Origin: Atherix ibis
Taxonomy: Eukaryota; Arthropoda; Insecta; Diptera; Athericidae
NCBI GenBank assembly: GCA_958298945.1
Contig: CATQJD010000141.1
Location: forward strand, 62,001-126,000
Direction: 5' to 3'
DNA: 64,000 nucleotides
Part shown: piece by piece, positions 37,989-52,028 of the stretch
Numbering within the stretch: the stretch's first letter is position 1
Layout of the letters: each line of letters opens with the position of its first letter
Program-made: the position numbers and the translations under genes
The notes under the pieces: generated by a model
The model's input: the letters and a program-made list of their open reading frames with translations, nothing else
Database searches by the model: none
What the model was told of the DNA's origin: nothing

Positions 37989-38363
37989 TTAGGCTTTCTT
38001 TTCAGTCTTCTTCGGCAATAGAACTGCTTGAATATTAGGCAATACACCGCCTTGAGCAATAGTAACACCCGATAATAATTTATTCAATTCTTCGTCATTA
38101 CGGATGGCCAATTGTAAGTGGCGTGGGATAATTCTTGTCTTTTTATTATCACGTGCAGCATTACCAGCCAATTCAAGAACTTCAGCTGCCAAATATTCCA
38201 TGACAGCTGCTAAATAAACTGGAGCTCCTGCGCCAACACGCTCAGCATAATTGCCTTTTCTTAACAAACGATGAATACGACCAACAGGAAATTGTAATCC
38301 AGCACGATTTGATCGAGACTTTGCCTTTCCCTTAACTTTACCACCTTTTCCACGACCAGACAT
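37989..38363 (-). CDS. H2A: Histone H2A (copy 8)
   Basis: V10 form; stem-loop at 37918-37933. Confidence 0.97.
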
Positions 38364-38710
38364 TTTCAAATAATATGTATTTTATAACTTTGCAAACAAA
38401 TTTTCTATATACTGCCTCGTTAACGCTTCCAATTCACTATCAACGAACAAACAAACTTATCTTCACGAATTCCAATCAAGGAATAATGCTGAAAACGTTA
38501 TTTACGCTCTTATTTATACATTCAAAAAAGTGACGCTATACTATTTTAGGGAGGGATGATAAAATGTATATAGCAAGCATGTGTAAAGTGAATATAAACG
38601 GAGTCATTTTTCGTTTTTAGGCACATTTCAATTTTGACTCTTCGAGTGTTCAATTCGAGCTGATTCAATTGTTGTAAATTTGTGAGTGAACTTAAAGTTA
38701 TTTTGACATC

Positions 38711-39082
38711 ATGCCGCCAAAAACTAGTGGAAAAGCAGCAAAAAAGGCTGGTAAAGCACAAAAGAATATTTCTAAAACTGACAAGAAGAGAAAACGCAAG
38801 AGGAAGGAAAGTTACGCTATTTACATTTACAAAGTATTGAAACAAGTTCATCCTGATACTGGTATTTCATCGAAGGCAATGAGTATTATGAACAGTTTTG
38901 TTAATGATATATTTGAACGAATTGCCGCCGAAGCATCCCGATTGGCACATTATAATAAAAGATCAACAATTACTAGTCGGGAGATTCAAACTGCTGTACG
39001 TCTACTATTGCCAGGTGAACTTGCTAAGCACGCTGTCAGTGAAGGAACCAAAGCCGTTACTAAATATACCAGCTCGAAATAA
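38711..39082 (+). CDS. H2B: Histone H2B (copy 8, variant stem-loop)
   Basis: Protein as copy 1; stem-loop at 39133-39148 carries the C-A mismatch. Confidence 0.97.
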   Translation: MPPKTSGKAAKKAGKAQKNISKTDKKRKRKRKESYAIYIYKVLKQVHPDTGISSKAMSIMNSFVNDIFERIAAEASRLAHYNKRSTITSREIQTAVRLLLPGELAKHAVSEGTKAVTKYTSSK

Positions 39083-39132
39083 GCGATTAATAACTAATTA
39101 TAACCATTTAAAATACGAGTACATACGAAAAT

Positions 39133-39148
39133 GGCCCTTTTCAAGGCC
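39133..39148 (+). terminator. H2B stem-loop with C-A mismatch
   Basis: Same variant as at 21317; all three E2 units carry it. Confidence 0.85.
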
Positions 39149-39725
39149 GACCAAATAACTAAACATGGAGCAAAAATTAAATTATGTTAATACCTTTATT
39201 CGATATTTTAGAAAATAATTGTTCATGCTATGAAATGAGAATTGAATTATTAAATTCAAACTAATTAGTTAATTGGATTGGATTAGCAATTTATATTTAC
39301 AAATCTTGCTTCTTGAAAATAGAGCAAACTTCATTAAGAATGTTTTAAAAAAAATTCCATTTCAGCAAGAACGCAATAAAAATTATTGTCAAATGGGTAA
39401 GTGTCGTAGCGTGGCGCTTAGAATATACAACGCAGTACAAATTTTTCTTGAAATGTTAGCAAACAAACTTTTTAAAATATACGAAAACGAATCGCAAAAT
39501 ATTATTTCTTCCTTAGACAAACTATTGATTTTTCAGAATAAAGAAGCACCATGATATTTAATTTAAATTAATCTGAGAATACATTCTTTTAAAATAGCTT
39601 CTATCTATTCTCTACCATTCTGACATTTTTGACATTTTATTACTTCTGTATACTCAATGTTAATAAATTTGGTGGCTCTGAAAAGAGCCGATTTTCATTT
39701 TTTATTTGTACGATCAAACAACTAC

Positions 39726-40157
<432 letters not shown>

Positions 40158-40228
40158 TCAAATTATATGTTATATTACTTCCACAACACAACAGAGAATA
40201 ACACACAAGGTTTTTTTTTTTTTTTTTT

Positions 40229-40547
40229 GTTTAAGTAGAGCATTTATTATTTCCATATTACTTGTACATATTTACATGGTATTTAAAACGTAGAGCTAAA
40301 ACATGCTCTGTACATCTTTTGCTTATATATTAAATTAGTTTTTAATGACTAAGTACATGAATTGCTTACAACTATGGCTTAAAAATTAAATGTGCTTGCT
40401 CAAACACAATTATCTATATTTTTAATTGCTTATAAACTAAACTTAATCCTAGACTTAATAATAAAAAATAATAAAAATTAGGGAAAGGAATGTTGAGGAA
40501 GAGCGGATTAGGAGTTTGGAATTTTTGGGAATTGTGTGTTGCTTCCG
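40229..40547 (-). other. E2 copy 1 3' UTR
   Basis: Non-coding, AT-rich, with an AATAAA near its end. It shows no close similarity to the relic or E1 termini, which supports E2 being a different family. Equivalent regions: 52045-52363 and 60888-61206. Confidence 0.75.
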
Positions 40548-42703
40548 CTAACCACGATGGAAATGGGGAGTTAAGGAATTATAAAACTGAACGTTCATAA
40601 TATCACTGTCCTTCGCAAAATCAGATATGATAACTGGTGAGGCATAGAAGTAATCATTGTATAAGTTTCTGTGTTGGGTGGCTTGGGTATTAATCCTTTC
40701 TAGTGACTCTTGAATGAGTGGATTGGTATGGTCTATTAAATGCTGAAGAAAGTTTTTGGTTAGACCAACCATGTATGAAATAAAAGGAGTAAGATTACTT
40801 TTCTGATATATATAGGAGTTGGAGTAATGCTTACCGTCTATTTTACGATATTTTGAAAGACATTTCCTAATGATTGACCTTTCGAATACATGGACTTTAT
40901 TGGCATACGTTTTCGAGAAACTAAAATAGATCGGAAATGCATATCCAATAATTGGCCGAATAAGTTGTTTATAAAACAGTAACTTTGTATTTATACTAAG
41001 CCCCTTCCGACGTCTAAGTAGGAATAAAAAGGTATGAATAGCCCTTTTGGCTTTCTTCAAAGTTAACTCAACATGTGGGTTAAATTTGAACATTGAGTTA
41101 AAGTTGATGCCTAAATATTTTAGTTCATTTGAGACTGGGATAGCTGTGTTTTTAATCAGAATACGCAGCTTTTTGCTCTTTGTAGCAATTTTCCTCGGTC
41201 CGCGAGTGCTGGGATTACGGAAACAGATTAAATTCGACTTATTAAGATTGACTGATAAGTTCCAGTCATCATAATAATTTATAATTTTAAAAAGTAGCTC
41301 TTGCGTTCTCTTTAGAGCTAATTTTGGTGATTTGCTTTTGGCATAAACAAGAGTGTCGTCTGCATATAGTATCATTTGTGCTTTTGCGGCTGTTGGTATA
41401 TCTGCAGTGTATATTGAATACAGCAGGGGACCTAAAACCGAGCCTTGTGGAACTCCTTTACCTATTAAGAAGAATTCGGAAGTCGCGTTCTGATACCTAA
41501 CACAGGATGATCTATCCTGAAGAAATGAGTGCAGCAGCAGCGTAATATGTGGAGGGAAATCAAGTTTGCATAGCTTGTGCACTAGTCCCTTATGCCAAAC
41601 TGAGTCAAAGGCTTTGGTTATATCTAGGGAGCAAGCAACTGTTGATTCTTTACGGTTTAACCCAGTTGTTATCTCACTATGTAGTAGGAAAAGAGCATCC
41701 AAAGTTGAGTGACCTTTCCGAAATCCGAATTGAAAGTCGGGAATAATTTTATTTTCATTACAAAATTCATTTACCTTTTCGTAAAAAAATTTTTCTAAAA
41801 TTTTTCCCAAACAGGGAAGAAGAGATATAGGTCGATGTTGTTGGATGGCTGCTCTACCTTGAGTTTTTGGAATATTAAAGATAATACCTATTTTCCAGGC
41901 TTTAGGGAAGTAGCAATTGTTAATACAGTGATTAAATATTGCAACTAAGGGACGCAGACTCTTTTTCGGAAGCTTTCTCAGCATAAAGTTCGATATATTA
42001 TCGATGCCGGCAGACTTTTTATTATTTAAGGATTTTATTACTGAGTAGAGTGTGTTTTCGGATATAAACATATCTAGAAGGCTGGGATTACTTGCACTGT
42101 TATCAGTGCTGAATGTAGTAACATGAGTTGGGGCGTTTGATAAAAAACTATTGACCTGATTATTTACGTGAGTTCGTAGAGGTGAGTTTGAACTAAAGTT
42201 GTAAAGATCTTTATAAAACGAGGCAAAGTTTTTAGAAATATTAATTGGACCCCCTTTTATTTCGCGGTCGTTATTATCGGTAACTGTTACTTTATTGAGT
42301 GACCTTCGACCGGTGATTGCGTTAAGCTGCTTGAAAGCATCAGGACCTGGACGTACTTTTGAAAGTCGTTCAGAAAATTGTTCATTAAAGTGTTTGTTAA
42401 CTTTATTGCGTATCATAGTTGATATGCAGTTAACCTGTGCCTCAAAGAGACGATAATCTGAGGATGTAGTGTTGAGTTCTCTCCGGAAAATGCGTTTCAT
42501 TTCCCTTATCCAACGATTTTTCAACCAATACATTTTCTTAATGTCCTCAGGGAGAGAATCAAATCGATGGCTACTATAAGACAGTTGCCTTGAATGTCTA
42601 TGAAATACCTCCGAGACAATCTGACTAAAGGTTTCTATATGGAAATCAATTTCTTGATTGGTTATGTTCTTGAAGCAAGGAATATTCATTCCGTTAGGTA
42701 TGG
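40548..42703 (-). pseudogene. E2 ORF2 fragment: reverse transcriptase, endonuclease missing (copy 1)
   Basis: An open RT-bearing frame with SAGIDNISN, HRPISLLPCLGK, FGFRKGHSTLDAL, LDITKAFDSVWHKG, GVPQGSVLGPLLYS, the catalytic YADD (41355-41366) and LKYLGINFNSMF. It closely parallels E1 ORF2 but is clearly divergent. The endonuclease half is lost. The frame happens to run on through the target duplication into H3/H4 spacer DNA as far as 42776; those residues are not element-derived. The first ATG within the element is at 42689, giving 713 residues. No stop or frameshift interrupts the RT. Confidence 0.88.
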
Positions 42704-43241
<538 letters not shown>

Positions 43242-43858
43242 GTTAACTAAAATAATTAACAAAATCTCAATTGACAAATCGGTCCTTTTCAGGACCATCA
43301 AAATAATAAGCATTGAGTTAAAATAAGTATTTCAGTATTTATAAATTACAAAAATATGTGTACTCATTGTTGAATGAAAACAATAAAGATATATAAAATA
43401 AAATATACAAATAGTTTAGAAATAAAATGTTGAAGTCAAATTTAATAAATATAGACATGAATTACGAATATATCACATGATTTTAAGGAATTATGTTTTT
43501 CAAAAAAAATATTCAGGTTTTTTATAAAGAATATTAATGTATAATTTATGAGAATACAATTTCTTAAAATTTACGCAAAATCCCTCTTCTATATTCGATA
43601 TATTTAGAAGCACTTCCCTTGTGCATAATCAAATGGAGTCCAATTATACTTTTAACTAAACAATAAGCAACTTATTTTAGGAACAAAATAATTTATGGCA
43701 ATTTAAAAAACAAATTTAGTCTTTTTTATTTGAAACACATTTACATGTAACATATTACTCTATTGTCCTCTTATTAAAAATATTTGTCGTCCTGAAAAGG
43801 ACGGTTTTGTTATATTGTTCAGATGTCAATTGAATTTGCATTGTCAGTCAAATGGAAT

Positions 43859-44233
43859 TTAGGCTTTCTTTTCAGTCTTCTTCGGCAATAGAACTGCTTG
43901 AATATTAGGCAATACACCGCCTTGAGCAATAGTAACACCCGATAATAATTTATTCAATTCTTCGTCATTACGGATGGCCAATTGTAAGTGGCGTGGGATA
44001 ATTCTTGTCTTTTTATTATCACGTGCAGCATTACCAGCCAATTCAAGAACTTCAGCTGCCAAATATTCCATGACAGCTGCTAAATAAACTGGAGCTCCTG
44101 CGCCAACACGCTCAGCATAATTGCCTTTTCTTAACAAACGATGAATACGACCAACAGGAAATTGTAATCCAGCACGATTTGATCGAGACTTTGCCTTTCC
44201 CTTAACTTTACCACCTTTTCCACGACCAGACAT
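43859..44233 (-). CDS. H2A: Histone H2A (copy 9)
   Basis: V10 form; stem-loop at 43788-43803. Starts the second 11816 bp higher-order repeat. Confidence 0.97.
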
Positions 44234-44580
44234 TTTCAAATAATATGTATTTTATAACTTTGCAAACAAATTTTCTATATACTGCCTCGTTAACGCTTCC
44301 AATTCACTATCAACGAACAAACAAACTTATCTTCACGAATTCCAATCAAGGAATAATGCTGAAAACGTTATTTACGCTCTTATTTATACATTCAAAAAAG
44401 TGACGCTATACTATTTTAGGGAGGGATGATAAAATGTATATAGCAAGCATGTGTAAAGTGAATATAAACGGAGTCATTTTTCGTTTTTAGGCACATTTCA
44501 ATTTTGACTCTTCGAGTGTTCAATTCGAGCTGATTCAATTGTTGTAAATTTGTGAGTGAACTTAAAGTTATTTTGACATC

Positions 44581-44952
44581 ATGCCGCCAAAAACTAGTGG
44601 AAAAGCAGCAAAAAAGGCTGGTAAAGCACAAAAGAATATTTCTAAAACTGACAAGAAGAGAAAACGCAAGAGGAAGGAAAGTTACGCTATTTACATTTAC
44701 AAAGTATTGAAACAAGTTCATCCTGATACTGGTATTTCATCGAAGGCAATGAGTATTATGAACAGTTTTGTTAATGATATATTTGAACGAATTGCCGCCG
44801 AAGCATCCCGATTGGCACATTATAATAAAAGATCAACAATTACTAGTCGGGAGATTCAAACTGCTGTACGTCTACTATTGCCAGGTGAACTTGCTAAGCA
44901 CGCTGTCAGTGAAGGAACCAAAGCCGTTACTAAATATACCAGCTCGAAATAA
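44581..44952 (+). CDS. H2B: Histone H2B (copy 9)
   Basis: Has K83, unlike its higher-order counterpart at 32765. Consensus stem-loop at 45003-45018. Confidence 0.97.
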   Translation: MPPKTSGKAAKKAGKAQKNISKTDKKRKRKRKESYAIYIYKVLKQVHPDTGISSKAMSIMNSFVNDIFERIAAEASRLAHYNKRSTITSREIQTAVRLLLPGELAKHAVSEGTKAVTKYTSSK

Positions 44953-45595
44953 GCGATTAATAACTAATTATAACCATTTAAAATACGAGTACATACGAAA
45001 ATGGCCCTTTTCAGGGCCGACCAAATAACTAAACATGGAGCAAAAATTAAATTATGTTAATACCTTTATTCGATATTTTAGAAAATAATTGTTCATGCTA
45101 TGAAATGAGAATTGAATTATTAAATTCAAACTAATTAGTTAATTGGATTGGATTAGCAATTTATATTTACAAATCTTGCTTCTTGAAAATAGAGCAAACT
45201 TCATTAAGAATGTTTTAAAAAAAATTCCATTTCAGCAAGAACGCAATAAAAATTATTGTCAAATGGGTAAGTGTCGTAGCGTGGCGCTTAGAATATACAA
45301 CGCAGTACAAATTTTTCTTGAAATGTTAGCAAACAAACTTTTTAAAATATACGAAAACGAATCGCAAAATATTATTTCTTCCTTAGACAAACTATTGATT
45401 TTTCAGAATAAAGAAGCACCATGATATTTAATTTAAATTAATCTGAGAATACATTCTTTTAAAATAGCTTCTATCTATTCTCTACCATTCTGACATTTTT
45501 GACATTTTATTACTTCTGTATACTTAATGTTAATAAATTTGGTGGCTCTGAAAAGAGCCGATTTTCATTTTTTATTTGTACGATCAAACAACTAC

Positions 45596-46027
<432 letters not shown>

Positions 46028-46080
46028 TCAAATTATATGTTATATTACTTCCACAACACAACAGAGAATAACACACAAGG

Positions 46081-46472
46081 TAATTACAATTCAATTGTAA
46101 TTCAATTTATTTCAGTTTAATATTGGCACAAAATTATTTACATTATTTATATTTAATAACTAAAACTGAAAGTATATTATAACACTTTTTTTTTTTTGTG
46201 TAACTTAAGACTATTACTTAGGTCTAGTTCCTACGATGTATCGTCTTGAAATATAGTACAATAATGCACGTTATCTTTCGCGTTAATTATTATCTTTATT
46301 TTATTCCCTGATATTATGGTATATGTATGCAGCTTTTCGTACCTTATAGCTGCATAAGACTTGGTATTGAATTAAAACTTAAACTTAAAGACTATATAAC
46401 ACTTATTACTACTTATACTAAACTTACACAATACACTTATGGCACAGCTGTTCTAGCCTAGGTGTATGTGGG
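46081..46472 (-). mobile_element. Non-LTR relic 5
   Basis: Same 392 bp relic and boundaries. Confidence 0.7.
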
Positions 46473-46831
46473 ATGTTTTTCAAAAAAAAAATTCAGGTTT
46501 TTTATAAAGAATATTAATGTATGAGAATACAATTTCTTAAAATTTACGCAAAATCCCTCTTCTATATTCGATATATTTAGAAGCACTTCCCTTGTGAATC
46601 ATCAAATGGAGTCCAATTATACTTTTAACTAAACAATAAGCAACTTATTTTAGGAACAAAATAATTTATGGCAATTTAAAAAACAAATTTAGTCTTTTTT
46701 ATTTGAAACACATTTACATGTAACATATTACTCTATTGTCCTCTTATTAAAAATATTTGTCGTCCTGAAAAGGACGGTTTTGTTATATTGTTCAGATGTC
46801 AACTGAATTTGCATTGTCAGTCAAATGGAAT

Positions 46832-47206
46832 TTAGGCTTTCTTTTCAGTCTTCTTCGGCAATAGAACTGCTTGAATATTAGGCAATACACCGCCTTGAGC
46901 AATAGTAACACCCGATAATAATTTATTCAATTCTTCGTCATTACGGATGGCCAATTGTAAGTGGCGTGGGATAATTCTTGTCTTTTTATTATCACGTGCA
47001 GCATTACCAGCCAATTCAAGAACTTCAGCTGCCAAATATTCCATGACAGCTGCTAAATAAACTGGAGCTCCTGCGCCAACACGCTCAGCATAATTGCCTT
47101 TTCTTAACAAACGATGAATACGACCAACAGGAAATTGTAATCCAGCACGATTTGATCGAGACTTTGCCTTTCCCTTAACTTTACCACCTTTTCCACGACC
47201 AGACAT
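46832..47206 (-). CDS. H2A: Histone H2A (copy 10)
   Basis: V10 form; stem-loop at 46761-46776. Shares GTCAACTG in its 3' flank with the units at 795 and 35016. Confidence 0.97.
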
Positions 47207-47553
47207 TTTCAAATAATATGTATTTTATAACTTTGCAAACAAATTTTCTATATACTGCCTCGTTAACGCTTCCAATTCACTATCAACGAACAAACAAACT
47301 TATCTTCACGAATTCCAATCAAGGAATAATGCTGAAAACGTTATTTACGCTCTTATTTATACATTCAAAAAAGTGACGCTATACTATTTTAGGGAGGGAT
47401 GATAAAATGTATATAGCAAGCATGTGTAAAGTGAATATAAACGGAGTCATTTTTCGTTTTTAGGCACATTTCAATTTTGACTCTTCGAGTGTTCAATTCG
47501 AGCTGATTCAATTGTTGTAAATTTGTGAGTGAACTTAAAGTTATTTTGACATC

Positions 47554-47925
47554 ATGCCGCCAAAAACTAGTGGAAAAGCAGCAAAAAAGGCTGGTAAAGC
47601 ACAAAAGAATATTTCTAAAACTGACAAGAAGAGAAAACGCAAGAGGAAGGAAAGTTACGCTATTTACATTTACAAAGTATTGAAACAAGTTCATCCTGAT
47701 ACTGGTATTTCATCGAAGGCAATGAGTATTATGAACAGTTTTGTTAATGATATATTTGAACGAATTGCCGCCGAAGCATCCCGATTGGCACATTATAATA
47801 AAAGATCAACAATTACTAGTCGGGAGATTCAAACTGCTGTACGTCTACTATTGCCAGGTGAACTTGCTAAGCACGCTGTCAGTGAAGGAACCAAAGCCGT
47901 TACTAAATATACCAGCTCGAAATAA
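47554..47925 (+). CDS. H2B: Histone H2B (copy 10)
   Basis: Protein as copy 1; consensus stem-loop at 47976-47991. Downstream CTACGAAATG (48072) is shared only with the first unit of the window. Confidence 0.97.
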   Translation: MPPKTSGKAAKKAGKAQKNISKTDKKRKRKRKESYAIYIYKVLKQVHPDTGISSKAMSIMNSFVNDIFERIAAEASRLAHYNKRSTITSREIQTAVRLLLPGELAKHAVSEGTKAVTKYTSSK

Positions 47926-48568
47926 GCGATTAATAACTAATTATAACCATTTAAAATACGAGTACATACGAAAATGGCCCTTTTCAGGGCCGACCAAATA
48001 ACTAAACATGGAGCAAAAATTAAATTATGTTAATACCTTTATTCGATATTTTAGAAAATAATTGTTCATGCTACGAAATGAGAATTGAATTATTAAATTC
48101 AAACTAATTAGTTAATTGGATTGGATTAGCAATTTATATTTACAAATCTTGCTTCTTGAAAATAGAGCAAACTTCATTAAGAATGTTTTAAAAAAAATTC
48201 CATTTCAGCAAGAACGCAATAAAAATTATTGTCAAATGGGTAAGTGTCGTAGCGTGGCGCTTAGAATATACAACGCAGTACAAATTTTTCTTGAAATGTT
48301 AGCAAACAAACTTTTTAAAATATACGAAAACGAATCGCAAAATATTATTTCTTCCTTAGACAAACTATTGATTTTTCAGAATAAAGAAGCACCATGATAT
48401 TTAATTTAAATTAATCTGAGAATATATTCTTTTAAAATAGCTTCTATCTATTCTCTACCATTCTGACATTTTTGACATTTTATTACTTCTGTATACTTAA
48501 TGTTAATAAATTTGGTGGCTCTGAAAAGAGCCGATTTTCATTTTTTATTTGTACGATCAAACAACTAC

Positions 48569-49000
<432 letters not shown>

Positions 49001-49053
49001 TCAAATTATATGTTATATTACTTCCACAACACAACAGAGAATAACACACAAGG

Positions 49054-49445
49054 TAATTACAATTCAATTGTAATTCAATTTATTTCAGTTTAATATTGGC
49101 ACAAAATTATTTACATTATTTATATTTAATAACTAAAACTGAAAGTATATTATAACACTTTTTTTTTTTTGTGTAACTTAAGACTATTACTTAGGTCTAG
49201 TTCCTACGATGTATCGTCTTGAAATATAGTACAATAATGCACGTTATCTTTCGCGTTAATTATTATCTTTATTTTATTCCCTGATATTATGGTATATGTA
49301 TGCAGCTTTTCGTACCTTATAGCTGCATAAGACTTGGTATTGAATTAAAACTTAAACTTAAAGACTATATAACACTTATTACTACTTATACTAAACTTAC
49401 ACAATACACTTATGGCACAGCTGTTCTAGCCTAGGTGTATGTGGG
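49054..49445 (-). mobile_element. Non-LTR relic 6
   Basis: Same 392 bp relic and boundaries. Confidence 0.7.
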
Positions 49446-49804
49446 ATGTTTTTCAAAAAAAAAATTCAGGTTTTTTATAAAGAATATTAATGTATGAGAA
49501 TACAATTTCTTAAAATTTACGCAAAATCCCTCTTCTATATTCGATATATTTAGAAGCACTTCCCTTGTGAATCATCAAATGGAGTCCAATTATACTTTTA
49601 ACTAAACAATAAGCAACTTATTTTAGGAACAAAATAATTTATGGCAATTTAAAAAACAAATTTAGTCTTTTTTATTTGAAACACATTTACATGTAACATA
49701 TTACTCTATTGTCCTCTTATTAAAAATATTTGTCGTCCTGAAAAGGACGGTTTTGTTATATTGTTCAGATGTCAATTGAATTTGCATTGTCAGTCAAATG
49801 GAAT

Positions 49805-50179
49805 TTAGGCTTTCTTTTCAGTCTTCTTCGGCAATAGAACTGCTTGAATATTAGGCAATACACCGCCTTGAGCAATAGTAACACCCGATAATAATTTATT
49901 CAATTCTTCGTCATTACGGATGGCCAATTGTAAGTGGCGTGGGATAATTCTTGTCTTTTTATTATCACGTGCAGCATTACCAGCCAATTCAAGAACTTCA
50001 GCTGCCAAATATTCCATGACAGCTGCTAAATAAACTGGAGCTCCTGCGCCAACACGCTCAGCATAATTGCCTTTTCTTAACAAACGATGAATACGACCAA
50101 CAGGAAATTGTAATCCAGCACGATTTGATCGAGACTTTGCCTTTCCCTTAACTTTACCACCTTTTCCACGACCAGACAT
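49805..50179 (-). CDS. H2A: Histone H2A (copy 11)
   Basis: V10 form; stem-loop at 49734-49749. Confidence 0.97.
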
Positions 50180-50526
50180 TTTCAAATAATATGTATTTTA
50201 TAACTTTGCAAACAAATTTTCTATATACTGCCTCGTTAACGCTTCCAATTCACTATCAACGAACAAACAAACTTATCTTCACGAATTCCAATCAAGGAAT
50301 AATGCTGAAAACGTTATTTACGCTCTTATTTATACATTCAAAAAAGTGACGCTATACTATTTTAGGGAGGGATGATAAAATGTATATAGCAAGCATGTGT
50401 AAAGTGAATATAAACGGAGTCATTTTTCGTTTTTAGGCACATTTCAATTTTGACTCTTCGAGTGTTCAATTCGAGCTGATTCAATTGTTGTAAATTTGTG
50501 AGTGAACTTAAAGTTATTTTGACATC

Positions 50527-50898
50527 ATGCCGCCAAAAACTAGTGGAAAAGCAGCAAAAAAGGCTGGTAAAGCACAAAAGAATATTTCTAAAACTGACAA
50601 GAAGAGAAAACGCAAGAGGAAGGAAAGTTACGCTATTTACATTTACAAAGTATTGAAACAAGTTCATCCTGATACTGGTATTTCATCGAAGGCAATGAGT
50701 ATTATGAACAGTTTTGTTAATGATATATTTGAACGAATTGCCGCCGAAGCATCCCGATTGGCACATTATAATAAAAGATCAACAATTACTAGTCGGGAGA
50801 TTCAAACTGCTGTACGTCTACTATTGCCAGGTGAACTTGCTAAGCACGCTGTCAGTGAAGGAACCAAAGCCGTTACTAAATATACCAGCTCGAAATAA
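50527..50898 (+). CDS. H2B: Histone H2B (copy 11, variant stem-loop)
   Basis: Protein as copy 1; stem-loop at 50949-50964 has the C-A mismatch. Confidence 0.97.
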   Translation: MPPKTSGKAAKKAGKAQKNISKTDKKRKRKRKESYAIYIYKVLKQVHPDTGISSKAMSIMNSFVNDIFERIAAEASRLAHYNKRSTITSREIQTAVRLLLPGELAKHAVSEGTKAVTKYTSSK

Positions 50899-50948
50899 GC
50901 GATTAATAACTAATTATAACCATTTAAAATACGAGTACATACGAAAAT

Positions 50949-50964
50949 GGCCCTTTTCAAGGCC
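50949..50964 (+). terminator. H2B stem-loop with C-A mismatch
   Basis: Same variant as at 21317. Confidence 0.85.
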
Positions 50965-51541
50965 GACCAAATAACTAAACATGGAGCAAAAATTAAATTA
51001 TGTTAATACCTTTATTCGATATTTTAGAAAATAATTGTTCATGCTATGAAATGAGAATTGAATTATTAAATTCAAACTAATTAGTTAATTGGATTGGATT
51101 AGCAATTTATATTTACAAATCTTGCTTCTTGAAAATAGAGCAAACTTCATTAAGAATGTTTTAAAAAAAATTCCATTTCAGCAAGAACGCAATAAAAATT
51201 ATTGTCAAATGGGTAAGTGTCGTAGCGTGGCGCTTAGAATATACAACGCAGTACAAATTTTTCTTGAAATGTTAGCAAACAAACTTTTTAAAATATACGA
51301 AAACGAATCGCAAAATATTATTTCTTCCTTAGACAAACTATTGATTTTTCAGAATAAAGAAGCACCATGATATTTAATTTAAATTAATCTGAGAATACAT
51401 TCTTTTAAAATAGCTTCTATCTATTCTCTACCATTCTGACATTTTTGACATTTTATTACTTCTGTATACTCAATGTTAATAAATTTGGTGGCTCTGAAAA
51501 GAGCCGATTTTCATTTTTTATTTGTACGATCAAACAACTAC

Positions 51542-51973
<432 letters not shown>

Positions 51974-52028
51974 TCAAATTATATGTTATATTACTTCCAC
52001 AACACAACAGAGAATAACACACAAGGTT

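Larger units (their letters stand above)
40213..42703 (-). mobile_element. E2: 5'-truncated Jockey-like non-LTR retrotransposon, copy 1
   Basis: About 2.5 kb on the - strand, bounded by TAACACACAAGGTT at 40199-40212 and 42704-42717. The 3' end carries a poly(A) tail (T run from 40211 to 40228 on the + strand; the first two T are counted in the duplication) after an AATAAA about 20 bases upstream. The 5' end falls inside ORF2, so ORF1 and the endonuclease are missing. All three copies break at the same base, so they descend from one insertion spread by duplication or conversion. Confidence 0.93.

Noticed and set aside
41047..41746. 75- and 65-codon + strand frames inside E2
   Set aside because: Antisense to the RT coding sequence with no features of their own.
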